DNA of 64,000 nt from JAIRTY01 sp050257395 (GCA_050257395.1 JBLMWU010000079.1:1-64000); one strand, 5' to 3'; shown: positions 25,967 through 34,749, counted from the first letter of the stretch. The notes: generated by a model not told the origin, from the sequence alone. A program made the numbers and translations.

Positions 25967-25999
25967 GGCCCCGCCGGGCGGGCTGGCCGCGGCGGGGCC
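25967..25999 (+). terminator. Hairpin after the diguanylate cyclase gene
   Basis: GGCCCCGCC (25967-25975) pairs perfectly with GGCGGGGCC (25991-25999) across a 15-base loop, starting just after the stop codon. There is no T-run, as is common in high-GC actinobacteria. The convergent 26177-26452 gene lies beyond, with 210 bases between genes otherwise without recognisable content. Confidence 0.5.
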
Positions 26000-26176
26000 G
26001 CCACCGCACTTCGTTGCCGCTCATAGCCGTGCCCCAGGCAGTCGGGAACCGTTACGCCATTGGCCGGTGTATGACCGGCGCGGCGGAGATGACACCAGGC
26101 GCCCGGTGATTTTTCCCTATCCCGCCGGATATGCCGCGAAGGCGCGCACCCGCCCGCGCCCGCCGGGAGGGCGGCC

Positions 26177-26452
26177 TCAGCCCTCGTGCTTCTCGAGGTA
26201 GTCCAGATACATCGGGCGCAGGGAATCGGCCTCGTCCCCCTCGCCCGAGCGCAGCGCATCGCTGATCATGGCGGACATCTGGGTGACGTCCGCGGCAGCG
26301 AGATCCACGCGGCCGCGTGCCGCCTCCGACGCCGGGATCGCCCGCAGCAGATCCCATAGGAACCCGATGTCCATGTGCCGCATGGCGACATGGACCGCCC
26401 GGTCGTGGAGTTCGTGCGAGGAGAGGGCCTCTAGTTCTTCCCTGCTGGACAT
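26177..26452 (-). CDS. Small conserved hypothetical protein
   Basis: A 91-residue acidic protein, all-helical by composition: SREELEALSSHELHDRAVHV, FLWDLLRAIPASEAA and MYLDYLEKHEG. No signal peptide or membrane segment. I recognise no domain. The N-terminal half is reminiscent of helical adaptor or regulator proteins of actinomycetes, but this is only an impression. It is followed on the same strand, 69 bases upstream in transcription terms, by nothing obviously linked; the CBM2 gene end lies at 26522. Confidence 0.65.
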   Translation of the reverse strand: MSSREELEALSSHELHDRAVHVAMRHMDIGFLWDLLRAIPASEAARGRVDLAAADVTQMSAMISDALRSGEGDEADSLRPMYLDYLEKHEG

Positions 26453-26521
26453 GGCAGGAGCCTACCGGCGCCGCCGGCCGCTCCGGCACGGGCTGCCGTC
26501 CCCGCAGGCGTTCCGTGCCAC

Positions 26522-27244
26522 TCAGCACGAGGCCCCGTTGATGGTGCAGCTGGACAGGCCCGTGCCGGAGCCCTCCGCGGAGAAGTACAGGACGAGCGTG
26601 CCGTGCGCCGGGATGGCCTCGCTGCCGCGCGCGCCGCTGATGACAATGCCGTCCCGGACCGGGGACCAGTCCCGGTACCACGGGTAGCCGCCGGGCGACG
26701 GGCTCACCCAGCGCACCCAGGCGTGCGGCAGCCCGGCCTGCAGCGCCCAGCCGGTGATGGCCGACCCGGTGTGGTTCACCAGCGTGAACCGGCTCACGAA
26801 GCGGGTGCCCCCGAAGCCGCTGCGGCTCTGCACCACGCTGTAGCCGACCGTGAGCGGGCGGGACGGAGGCGGCGGGGCCGGCGGCGCGGAGGTGTGCAGC
26901 ACCACGGCCACCGGCGACGGCAAAGGCCCTGGCGTGGCGGGCAGGCCCGGGTGGCTGCTGGCGGGCGCGGACCCCCGGCCGCCCGCGCTGGCGTGCTTGC
27001 CGGTACCGGGCGTCCTGCCCGGCTGGCCTGACGAGGCCAGCACCGGCAGGGTGGCGGAGCAGTGCACGAGGCCGCAGTCGGCGGCGACCGGGCGCGAGAC
27101 GGGCTGCTGGCGCGGCATGAACGCCAGCACGCCCCCGGCCAGCACCACCGCCGCGGCGGCGAACCCTGCCAGCTGGTTGCGGTGCCGCCTGGGCCAGCTC
27201 GCGCCCTCGGCCCGCCGCGAGGCGGGGGCGGTGCCCCTGGTCAT
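26522..27244 (-). CDS. Membrane-anchored or secreted CBM2 (cellulose-binding) domain protein
   Basis: A 240-residue protein. A basic N-terminus is followed by a hydrophobic segment at residues 26-43 (LAGFAAAAVVLAGGVLAF), a signal anchor. A Pro/Ser/Gly/Ala linker spans about 60-130. The C-terminal 105 residues look like a family 2 carbohydrate-binding module: LTVGYSVVQSRSGFGG, FTLVNHTGSAITGWALQ, IPAHGTLVLYFS and the terminal SSCTINGASC with paired cysteines. No catalytic domain is present. It probably binds polysaccharide at the cell surface. ATG 27244 has GGGGA six bases upstream. Confidence 0.8.
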   Translation of the reverse strand: MTRGTAPASRRAEGASWPRRHRNQLAGFAAAAVVLAGGVLAFMPRQQPVSRPVAADCGLVHCSATLPVLASSGQPGRTPGTGKHASAGGRGSAPASSHPGLPATPGPLPSPVAVVLHTSAPPAPPPPSRPLTVGYSVVQSRSGFGGTRFVSRFTLVNHTGSAITGWALQAGLPHAWVRWVSPSPGGYPWYRDWSPVRDGIVISGARGSEAIPAHGTLVLYFSAEGSGTGLSSCTINGASC

Positions 27245-27501
27245 CGTGATTCCCCGGTGTGCCCGAGCCCCCTGGACATGTGACCTCCCCTAGCCCTCCC
27301 GGACGGCGCCCCAATGTAGCAATGGCGCACCAGCCCCAGCAGGCAAAAGGCGAACAATGCGCCACAGCCGGAAGGGAAATGGCGGCCCGTCAGCCCCCGG
27401 TGACAGGGCGTCAGGCTGCGCCCCGCTTCCCGGCCCGCGGCGCCCGCCCGGCTGCGCTGCGCGGCCGGGCCGGGACCCGGCCGCCGCGTAAGCTCACGGG
27501 C

Positions 27502-28140
27502 ATGTACCTGCCTCCCGCTTTCGCCGCCCGCGACGAGTCCGAGATCGGGGCCTTCGTCGACGCCGCGGGCGCGGCGGACCTCGTCACCTTCGGCGGCAGC
27601 AGGCCGCTGGCCAGCCTGGTGCCGGTGATCTGGGACAGGTCTGAGCCGGGGCCGGGCGGCCACGGCCGGCTGCTCGCGCACCTGGCGCTGGCCAACCCGC
27701 AGTGGGAGTCCGTCACGCCCGGCTCCGTCGCACTGGCGATCGTGCACGGCCCGCAGGCGTACGTGTCCCCGTCGTGGTACCCGGCCAAGGCCAGGCACGG
27801 CCGGGTCGTGCCCACCTGGAACTACGTGACCGTGCACCTGACCGGGCCGGTCACCGTGCACCGTGACCCGGAGTGGCTGAGAGATGTCGTCAGCCGGCTC
27901 ACCGCCCGGCACGAGGAGGGCCGGGCGCAGCCGTGGGCCGTCAGTGACGCCCCGCCCGATTACCTGAACGGGCAGCTGCGCGCCATCGTCGGCATCGAGG
28001 TGACGGTCACCGCGGTGGAGGGCAAGCGCAAGCTCAGCCAGAACCGCGGCGCCGAGGACCAGGCGGGGGTGGTGGCGGGCCTGCGGGGCGAGCCAGGCCC
28101 CGGCCCGGCGGCGATCGCGGACCTGATGGAGCCGGGCTAG
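27502..28140 (+). CDS. FMN-binding PaiB-type protein
   Basis: A 212-residue FMN-binding split-barrel protein of the PaiB group, annotated as a negative transcriptional regulator. It starts MYLPPAFAARDESEIGAFV, the usual N-terminus, and contains ASLVPVIWD, LLAHLALANPQW, YVSPSWYPAK and VPTWNYVTVHL, with ends like KRKLSQNRGAEDQAGVV. ATG 27502 is chosen over the upstream open frame to 27259, which is not conserved. Its 3' end overlaps the convergent ABC transporter gene by four bases. Confidence 0.92.
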   Translation: MYLPPAFAARDESEIGAFVDAAGAADLVTFGGSRPLASLVPVIWDRSEPGPGGHGRLLAHLALANPQWESVTPGSVALAIVHGPQAYVSPSWYPAKARHGRVVPTWNYVTVHLTGPVTVHRDPEWLRDVVSRLTARHEEGRAQPWAVSDAPPDYLNGQLRAIVGIEVTVTAVEGKRKLSQNRGAEDQAGVVAGLRGEPGPGPAAIADLMEPG

Positions 28141-29981
28141 CGGGCCGTCTCCGGCGCCAGGGCGGCGTCCGGCCCGGCCGGGCCGGACGCCGGCGTGTCC
28201 CAGTGCCCGATCAGATCCGCGTACAGCGCTGACTCGGCCAGCAGCGACCAGTGCCCGCCCACCTGCGCGCTCGTGCCGTCGAGGACCAGCACCCGGCGTG
28301 CCCGCAGCGCCGAGGTGGCCCGGTGCGCGATCACCACCAGGGTGCCCGGCCGCTGCGCGAACGCCGTCTCCGCGCGTGCCTCGGCGGCCGGGTCGAGATG
28401 GCAGGTCGCCTCGTCGAGCACCACCAGCCGGGCCGCCGACAGGTAGGCCCGGGCCAGCGCGAACAGCTGCCGCTCCCCGTCGGACAGGGACCCCGGGTCC
28501 AGCCACGCGCCGTACCCGCCGCACCGGCTGACCAGGCCCGCCGCCCCCACCGCTGCGACGGCGGCGGCCAGGTCGGCGGTGCGGGCGGCGGGACTGAGGT
28601 AAGCGAGGTTGTCCCGGACCGTCCCGGTGAAGACGTAGGCCTCCTGGGGGATGAGCACCCGGCGGCTGGCCAGTTCCGCCGGGTCCGCTTCGCCGGCCGG
28701 GACCCCGCCCAGCAGCACCTGCCCCCGGTCCGGCCGGAGCATGCCGGTCATCAGCCCGGCCAGGGTTGACTTGCCGATCCCGCTGGGCCCCACCACCGCC
28801 AGATGGTCCCCGTAGGGAATGTCCAGCGTGAGGTCCCGGATGACCGGGTCAGCGTGCCGGCCGTAGGCGAAGGTAACCCCGCGCAGCCGCACGGTGGTGC
28901 CCGCGGGCAGGCGCGGCGGGCCGGCCGGGTCCGCGCCGGGTGCCCGGCCAGCCGCCGCGGCGGTCGGCCGGGCTGGTGCGCCGGCCGGCCGGGCCGCCGC
29001 CGGGCCGCCCGGCGGGGCCTCGTCACCGGTGCCGGTGAGCATGCGCTCCATCGTGACCGCCATCCGGACCCCGGCGCTGCCGGTGCCCTGAACCAGTGTG
29101 CTGAGGGCCAGCTGCAGCCCGCCGGTGAGGTAGGCGAGCGCGCCGATCACCCCGCCGGGCGTGACACCGTGCCGCAGCAGCCAGGGCGCGGTGCCGATGA
29201 CCAGCAGCACCGGCAGCCAGCAGCCCACGGCCAGCACGAGGGTGCGGCACGCGGTCAGGCCGGCCAGGGACCGGCCCGCCCGCGCCTGCGCGGCGACCAG
29301 GCTGCCGGTCTGGCCGGCCACGTGTGCCTCGCCGCCGCAGGCCGTGATGTCGCGCAGGCTGCTGCCCGCGACGGCGACCGCCGCGGCCACCGCTTCCTCC
29401 GACAGGACGTACCGGCGCTGCCGGTCCGCCAGGGCGCGCATCAGCCACGCGAACAGCGCCAGCGAGGCCAGCATCGGCCCGGCCGCCAGCAACGCCACCG
29501 GCGGAGCGAGCGTGGCCAGCCCGATCAGCGCCGCGCCCGCGGTGAACGCGGCGGTCCGCAGCGTCATCAGCAGCCCGCCGAAGCTGTCGCGGACGATCTC
29601 GGCCTGGTGGGTGATCCGGGCCACCGCCCCGGTGTCCGCCCCCCGCACGGCGTCCGCCGACCGCCGCACGGCCGCCGTGACCACCGCGGTGACCAGCCGG
29701 TCGCGCAGCGGCTCGACGATGGCTGCCAGCCGGCCGAAGGACTGCCGGCTGGCGGCCGCCCCGGCCAGGGCTGCTGCCAGCAGCACCCCCAGCCAGCCCA
29801 GCCCGGCCGGCACGGCGCCGGCGCGGAAGGCGTCGATGGCCCCGGCGACCGCCCGCCCGAACACCAGCGCGGGCAGCGCCTCGGCCGCCGACCACAGCGC
29901 CAGCCACGCCGTGTCGCGCCGCCGCTCCCGCAGCGTCCTGAGCACCATCGCGCGGGCGGTCCGTGCCCGGCTGCCGGTCAC
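28137..29981 (-). CDS. ramB-like: ABC transporter, half-size TM-NBD (RamB-like), lanthipeptide cluster
   Basis: A 614-residue fused membrane and ATPase half-transporter, last gene of the lanthipeptide operon. Residues 1-320 contain about six spans. The NBD has Walker A GPSGIGKST, signature LSDGERQLFALARAYL (Gly to Asp variant in the signature), Walker B LVVLDEATCHLD and the H-loop VIAHR. With the upstream paralogue it would form a heterodimeric exporter of the peptide, as RamA/RamB do for SapB. There is no C39 peptidase domain, so leader removal needs another protease. Its GTG start overlaps the upstream gene's stop (GTGA). Confidence 0.9.
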   Translation of the reverse strand: MTGSRARTARAMVLRTLRERRRDTAWLALWSAAEALPALVFGRAVAGAIDAFRAGAVPAGLGWLGVLLAAALAGAAASRQSFGRLAAIVEPLRDRLVTAVVTAAVRRSADAVRGADTGAVARITHQAEIVRDSFGGLLMTLRTAAFTAGAALIGLATLAPPVALLAAGPMLASLALFAWLMRALADRQRRYVLSEEAVAAAVAVAGSSLRDITACGGEAHVAGQTGSLVAAQARAGRSLAGLTACRTLVLAVGCWLPVLLVIGTAPWLLRHGVTPGGVIGALAYLTGGLQLALSTLVQGTGSAGVRMAVTMERMLTGTGDEAPPGGPAAARPAGAPARPTAAAAGRAPGADPAGPPRLPAGTTVRLRGVTFAYGRHADPVIRDLTLDIPYGDHLAVVGPSGIGKSTLAGLMTGMLRPDRGQVLLGGVPAGEADPAELASRRVLIPQEAYVFTGTVRDNLAYLSPAARTADLAAAVAAVGAAGLVSRCGGYGAWLDPGSLSDGERQLFALARAYLSAARLVVLDEATCHLDPAAEARAETAFAQRPGTLVVIAHRATSALRARRVLVLDGTSAQVGGHWSLLAESALYADLIGHWDTPASGPAGPDAALAPETAR

Positions 29982-31900
29982 GGCCCTGCCCCTTTACCGG
30001 ACGCCGGGGCGGTCCCGTTACCGGACGCCGGGGCGGTCCCGTTACCGGACGCGGGGCCGGCCCCGTTGCCGGGCGCCGGGCCGGCCCCGCTGGCAGGCGC
30101 TGGCCCGGTCCCGCTGCTGAACACGGCCCGGTACCCGGGGTCGGCCCACAGTTCGCCGTGCGGCGCGCAGGCCCGCAGCCGGCCCCGGTCCAGCCAGGCG
30201 ACCAGATCCGCGCGGGCGGCCGTGCTGGCCCGGTGCGCGGCGATGAACCGGGTGAGTCCGCCGAACTCGCCGGTGAGCGCCTGGCTCACCTGCATCTCGG
30301 TCACGGTGTCGAGGCTGGAGGTGGCGTCGTCGAGGATCAGCAGCCGGGCACCGGGGGAGCGGGCGAAGGCCCGGGCCAGGCCGAGCCGCTGTGCCTCCCC
30401 GCCGGACAGCGGCGCCTGCGCGAGCGCGGTGCCGTAGCCCTCCGGCAGCCGCCGGATGAAGTCGTCCGCGCGGGCCGCCCGGGCCCCCGCGACCGCCTGG
30501 GCCAGCCGGGCCGGGGGATCGCCGAATCCGATCGCGTCCCCCACGGTCTGCCCGAGCAGCGCCGGCCGGGCGAACGCGAACTGCACCGCCCGCCGCAACT
30601 CGGCCTGGGCCAGTTCCGGCAATGGCACGCCGTCCAGCAGGACCTGTCCCTCGTCCGGGTCGGCCAGCCGGCCCGCCAGCGCGGTCAGCACCGACTTGCC
30701 CGCGCCGGACGGCCCGACGATCGCGACGGCGGCGCCGCCCGGTACCGCCAGGTCGATCCGGTCCAGGATCACCTCGCCGTCCGCCCGCGCGGTCACCCCG
30801 CGGAACTCCACGCTGCCGGGCCCCGCCGGCAGCGTCCTGGCTCCGTAGCCGGGCGCCGGCACCGCGAGCAGATCCGCGGCCCGGGCCGCACCGGCCCGGG
30901 CCCGGGCGAGCCGGTTGAGCTGGTCGATGGCCGCGCCTGCGCCCGCGCCCAGCAGGGCGTACTGGCTGGCCGCGATCAGCTCGCCCGGGGTGATCCGGTG
31001 CGCGGCGAGTTCCAGGCCGCCGGCGGCCAGGACGAGTACCTGCAGCAGCGGGACCAGCAGTGTGCTCTGCGCCGAGGCCCGGCCCAGAATGCGCCAGGTC
31101 CGCTCGCCCTGCGCGCGCAGGTGCGGCAGCGGTGCCAGGATCCGCCTGACCTCGGCGGCGGCCGTGCCGGCCGCGGCGATGGTGCGGGCGCCGGCCAGCG
31201 CCTCCAGCAGCCTGGCCGCGATGGCGCCCTGTGCCTGCTGGTAGCGGGTCACGGTATCGGAGGTGTCGAGCAGGAACCGGCGCAGCATCCAGGCCAGTGC
31301 CGGGCCCCCGGCCGCCAGGGCCAGGGCCAGCCAGGGATCGATCAGCAGCAGCGCCACGATGCTGCCGAGCGGCGGGATGACCGCGGCGGCGGCGAGGGCG
31401 GCCCCGGCGGCGGCCCCGCCAGCCTCGGCCGCGCCGCCGATGACCCGGCTGGCCACGTCGCCGGGCGGGAACCGGCGGGTCAGCGCGGGGCCGCAGGCCA
31501 GCATCTGCCGGATCAGGCGGTGACGGAGCCACGCGGTCGCGCTGGCGGTGCTGGCACCGGTCGCGAGCTGGCTGAACGCGCCGCAGCCGGCGGCGGCCGC
31601 GGCCAGCGCCGCGATGACGGCGACCCAGGCGGCCGGCCCGGCAGCGGCCGGCACCCCGGCCGCCCTGGCGAGCGCACCCCAGGGCGCCTGCCGGGTGGCC
31701 TGGCCCCCGGCCAGCCCGGGCAGGCTGTCCACCGCGCCGCCGATGGCGGCGGGCAGCAGCATCTCCGCCGCCGCCCCGGTGAGGGCGGCCAGCACGAGCA
31801 GGGCGGCCCAGCCGCGGCCGCGGCGGAGCAGGCGGAGCAGCAGCCCGCCCGGCGTGGTCATGCGGGTGGCGGCCGCGGGCGCCGCGGACTGCGAGGTCAT
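29978..31900 (-). CDS. ramA-like: ABC transporter, half-size TM-NBD (RamA-like), lanthipeptide cluster
   Basis: A 640-residue TM-NBD half-transporter directly after lanA. NBD motifs are Walker A GPSGAGKS, signature LSGGEAQRLGLAR, Walker B LLILDDATSSLD and a His in IAAHRAS. I choose ATG 31900 with GGAG six bases upstream. ATG 31906 is nearby, and the frame open to 32077 runs back through lanA and is a shadow. The C-terminal 40 residues are an Ala/Gly/Pro/Asn tail made by 24-bp tandem repeats. It pairs with the downstream half-transporter for export of the lanthipeptide. Confidence 0.9.
   Translation of the reverse strand: MTSQSAAPAAATRMTTPGGLLLRLLRRGRGWAALLVLAALTGAAAEMLLPAAIGGAVDSLPGLAGGQATRQAPWGALARAAGVPAAAGPAAWVAVIAALAAAAAGCGAFSQLATGASTASATAWLRHRLIRQMLACGPALTRRFPPGDVASRVIGGAAEAGGAAAGAALAAAAVIPPLGSIVALLLIDPWLALALAAGGPALAWMLRRFLLDTSDTVTRYQQAQGAIAARLLEALAGARTIAAAGTAAAEVRRILAPLPHLRAQGERTWRILGRASAQSTLLVPLLQVLVLAAGGLELAAHRITPGELIAASQYALLGAGAGAAIDQLNRLARARAGAARAADLLAVPAPGYGARTLPAGPGSVEFRGVTARADGEVILDRIDLAVPGGAAVAIVGPSGAGKSVLTALAGRLADPDEGQVLLDGVPLPELAQAELRRAVQFAFARPALLGQTVGDAIGFGDPPARLAQAVAGARAARADDFIRRLPEGYGTALAQAPLSGGEAQRLGLARAFARSPGARLLILDDATSSLDTVTEMQVSQALTGEFGGLTRFIAAHRASTAARADLVAWLDRGRLRACAPHGELWADPGYRAVFSSGTGPAPASGAGPAPGNGAGPASGNGTAPASGNGTAPASGKGAGP
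29995..30114 (-). repeat. 24-bp tandem repeats coding the tail of the RamA-like transporter
   Basis: Five 24-bp units begin at 29995, 30019, 30043, 30067 and 30091. The first two are identical, and the later ones diverge progressively. Each unit codes eight residues of the pattern GNGTAPAS or GAGPAPGN. As 24 is a multiple of three, copy-number change keeps the frame. The tail follows the ATPase domain and is likely disordered. Confidence 0.8.
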
Positions 31901-31934
31901 CGTCATCTCCGGCGGCAGGAGCGTGGGCACCGCG

Positions 31935-31976
31935 GATGGCCTGGGGCGGCGCACTGAGCCACCGCCCCAGGCCATC
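31935..31976 (-). terminator. Perfect 15-bp hairpin between lanA and the transporter genes
   Basis: GATGGCCTGGGGCGG (31935-31949) and its exact complement (31962-31976) flank a 12-base loop. It begins 22 bases after the lanA stop on the minus strand and ends 35 bases before the transporter start. Hairpins in this position in lanthipeptide operons act as partial terminators or RNA stabilisers, allowing the precursor transcript to exceed that of downstream genes. No T-run follows, which fits an attenuator. Confidence 0.7.
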
Positions 31977-31997
31977 GTCACCTGGGTGTGCGCTGTG

Positions 31998-32111
31998 TCA
32001 GCACAGCGTGACGCTGACCAGGCTGTCGCAGAGCAGCAGGCTGAGGTGGCTGCCGCCGCCGCCGTGGCCGCCCTCAACGGGCTCCAGCACCTGGATGTCC
32101 AGAAGGGCCAT
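31998..32111 (-). CDS. lanA: Class III lanthipeptide precursor (SapB/RamS-like)
   Basis: A 37-residue prepeptide. The leader starts MALLDIQVLEP, with the hydrophobic LLDIQVLE helix recognised by class III synthetases (compare LFDLQ in RamS). A Gly-rich stretch ends at residue 20. The core has two copies of Ser-x2-Ser-x3-Cys: Ser21/Ser24/Cys28 (SHLSLLLC) and Ser30/Ser33/Cys37 (SLVSVTLC), the SapB-type pattern for two lanthionine or labionin rings. Only one residue (Asp29) separates the rings. ATG 32111 has GGAGGAGG eight bases upstream. It overlaps the 3' end of the synthetase gene by 38 bases, which is unusual. Confidence 0.93.
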   Translation of the reverse strand: MALLDIQVLEPVEGGHGGGGSHLSLLLCDSLVSVTLC

Positions 32112-34749
32112 TCTTGTCACCTCCTCCGCGGTTCCCGCGCCGTTGCAAGAGGCCCGGTTCCGGGCCATCCAGTGCCAGACCGTGGTGGGGCTGGTCACTG
32201 GCCTGAGGGCCGGCTGTGCTGCGCCCGGCTGGCTCGCCCAGGAAGGGCAGGCCGGGCAGGCCGTGCCCCGCCAGTGCGGCGAGGCCGAGCAGCACACCGG
32301 CGGTTCCGGTGGCAAGGTCCATGGACAGCCGGAAGAGCTGGTCGCCGGGGAACGCGACGCCACGCTGGTAGCCGATCGCGTGCCAGGCCAGCCTGCGCAC
32401 GTGGGCGGCGGCCACCGGGTCATCCGGCCGCTGCCGGGCGAGGTAGAGGATCAGCCCCGCCCGGCCGCTGAACAGGCCGGACTGGGCGTACAGCTGCGAG
32501 CTCGCGGCGAGCCGGATCCCCGGCACGGCGGCGGCCAGCCGCTCGTCGGGCCGGTGCGCCAGGTAGTCGTCGATGACCATGCCGATGCCCGCGCTGCCGT
32601 GGCCGAGATAGGGCAGTACCCGCCAGCCCTCGTCCACCTGCAGCGCCCCGCTGACGCTGGCCACGCAGCCGTCGAGCTCGCTATGCAGCGCGGCGGCCGC
32701 GAGATCGAGGTAGCCCGCGTCACCGGTGCGCTCGTAGGCCCGCACGAAAAGCAGTGCCGGGCCGCTGGCGCCGCGCATTAGGCCCGCGCGGACGCCCTCC
32801 GGGCGCCGGGGGTCACGGCCGGCCACGATGCCGAGCGCGCGGTCGGCCGCGTCGCGCAGGGCCGGGTCGCCCAGGGTGTCCGCGAGGTGCTGGAAGGCCA
32901 GGCCGATGCCGGACAGCCCGTCGTGCAGGTCGCTGCCGAGCTGCTCCCACTTCTCCCCGAGGCAGATGCCGGCGATCTTGAGTGCGGCTTCGGGGTGGCC
33001 GAGGCGCTCCAGCACGCAGGCGATGCCGAGCAGGCCGCTGTACAGGCCGGTGCGGGTGCCGCGCTCCGGCTGGGTGGCGCGGCTGATCAGCCACTCCCCG
33101 TGCTCGGGCAGCACCCGCTGGCCGGCCTGGTGCAGGGCGTAAAGGACCCCGGCGGTGCCGTAGGCGAGGTTGAGGCCGCCGCCGGGGCCGGCGAACTGGT
33201 GGATGTCACCGGGGAAGAGGCGGTCCGGGCGCTCCGGGGTGGCGCTGGCCATGATCGCCCGGGTCAGGGCGCTGCTGGCCCGCCGCAGCCCGGCTGCTGT
33301 CGGCTCGAACCGGGGCGCCCGGCCCGGCCGTGGCCGGGCCGCCGGGCCGGTGATCTCCCGGACCGCCTCGTCCAGGAAGCTGCGGGGTACCGGGAAGTGT
33401 GCCGCCGCCGCCTCGGCCAGCTCGGCGGCCTTGCCCGGCGCCAGCGGGAAGAGGGTGGTCAGCGGGATGAACATGGCCAGCCGCAGGCAGGCGAGGCTGT
33501 AGCGGTCGATGGCGTAGCCGGTGCGGTCGCGGGGAGCGACGAAGCCGGGGTTGCCGATGGTGGGGCGGCGGTGCTCGCTGGCGAGGGCGGCGACCTCGAA
33601 GTCCAGCAGCGCGACGCTGCCGTCTGGGCGGACCATGATGTTGAACATGTGCAGGTCGTTGATGATCACGCCGCGGGCGTGGATTGCTGCAACCGCCTCC
33701 TCAGCCCGCTGGCAGATCGCCAGTGCCCACTCTGTGTAACTGGCGACGTCTGCGGGATCCGCCTGCGGGCCGCTCAGCGGATGGCGGTGGGCGAAGAAGG
33801 AGTTGAGCGGCTGGCCGTCGATGTAGCTCAGCACCAGGAAATGGTGCTCGCCCAGCTCGAAGTAGTCCCGGGCCTCCGGGACGACGGCCAATCCGGCTAA
33901 ATGCGCCAGGATGTCGTGCTCGCGGCGCAGCCGCTCGACGGCGTCGGCCCCGGTGGCGTCCAGCCCGGCGTAGGGCCGCGCCTCCTTGAGCACCACCTGC
34001 TCCCCGGTGCGCATGTCGGTGGCCACATAGACCCCGCCGCCATTGGAGAAATGCAGCGCCCGCGTGATCTGGTATGGCATGGCGGCCAGGCTCACGGCAT
34101 TGCGCGCGGCCAGGTGCGGCTCCAGGCAGGCGGGCAGCGCGGCCCACTCCGGCACCGAGAACACCGGGCGCCGCTCGTCCGGCACCAGCCGGCCCGATCC
34201 GTCTTCGATGGCGGGAACGAGTTCGCCTTTGCTGTTGGCGCAGTGCCGCCGGGTGAAGCCGCCGTAGCGGACGAACAGCGGCCCGGCGCCGTAGCGCAGG
34301 TCGCTCAGGATGTAGGGGCCCGGCTGGCCGCTGAGCAGGGCGCCCAGCTCCCGCAGGATGAGGCCGAACTGCTGCCCGTCCAGGGGGTAGATGGTCACCA
34401 GTTTCCCGCTGGCCTCGCGGGGCGCGTATTTGGCATTGCGCATGTGCAGGGTTCGCCGGCTGCGCAGGTACTTGAATGAGATATTCCGGGGAACGCAGTA
34501 ATCCCAGACCTCCGCCAGAACGTCGTCGGCGTTGTGGCCGCAGGCCGAGACGTGGATCTTCCATCCCTGCGGGGGAATGGCGGTTCCCGGCGGCTGGTGG
34601 ATGAGCCACTCGTCCCAGTGCACCCGCTCCCATCCCGGCGGGAGCGAACGGGAACTCACGCGGAAATCAGCATCGCGGGCCACGGCACCGTCGGGCGAGT
34701 CGTAGAAACGACGATCGGTGAGGCAGTAAAGCTCGTACCGTTTGTCCAC
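32074..34749 (-). CDS. lanKC: Class III lanthipeptide synthetase LanKC (RamC-like)
   Basis: An 891-residue trifunctional enzyme that phosphorylates and eliminates Ser/Thr and cyclises with Cys. Residues 1-215 are the lyase-type domain (YELYCLTDRRFYDSP, ISFKYLRSRRTL). Residues 225-470 are a Ser/Thr kinase domain with Lys255 in VVLKEARPY, catalytic Asp365 and Asn370 in IINDLHMFNIM and metal Asp383 in LLDFEVA. Residues 515-835 are LanC-like, with LYSGLLGIA, GLSGIGLAF, LGHGSAGIGM and DLATGTAGVLLGL. The zinc ligands of true LanC are not evident, as in other class III enzymes. The last 50 or so residues lack family features and overlap lanA; a frameshift may have removed the proper stop. GTG start at 34749. 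Confidence 0.94.
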   Translation of the reverse strand: MDKRYELYCLTDRRFYDSPDGAVARDADFRVSSRSLPPGWERVHWDEWLIHQPPGTAIPPQGWKIHVSACGHNADDVLAEVWDYCVPRNISFKYLRSRRTLHMRNAKYAPREASGKLVTIYPLDGQQFGLILRELGALLSGQPGPYILSDLRYGAGPLFVRYGGFTRRHCANSKGELVPAIEDGSGRLVPDERRPVFSVPEWAALPACLEPHLAARNAVSLAAMPYQITRALHFSNGGGVYVATDMRTGEQVVLKEARPYAGLDATGADAVERLRREHDILAHLAGLAVVPEARDYFELGEHHFLVLSYIDGQPLNSFFAHRHPLSGPQADPADVASYTEWALAICQRAEEAVAAIHARGVIINDLHMFNIMVRPDGSVALLDFEVAALASEHRRPTIGNPGFVAPRDRTGYAIDRYSLACLRLAMFIPLTTLFPLAPGKAAELAEAAAAHFPVPRSFLDEAVREITGPAARPRPGRAPRFEPTAAGLRRASSALTRAIMASATPERPDRLFPGDIHQFAGPGGGLNLAYGTAGVLYALHQAGQRVLPEHGEWLISRATQPERGTRTGLYSGLLGIACVLERLGHPEAALKIAGICLGEKWEQLGSDLHDGLSGIGLAFQHLADTLGDPALRDAADRALGIVAGRDPRRPEGVRAGLMRGASGPALLFVRAYERTGDAGYLDLAAAALHSELDGCVASVSGALQVDEGWRVLPYLGHGSAGIGMVIDDYLAHRPDERLAAAVPGIRLAASSQLYAQSGLFSGRAGLILYLARQRPDDPVAAAHVRRLAWHAIGYQRGVAFPGDQLFRLSMDLATGTAGVLLGLAALAGHGLPGLPFLGEPAGRSTAGPQASDQPHHGLALDGPEPGLLQRRGNRGGGDKNGPSGHPGAGAR

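Noticed and set aside
29963..31957. 664-residue plus-strand frame
   Set aside because: Antisense to the RamA-like transporter with clear ABC motifs; Gly/Arg/Pro-rich shadow.
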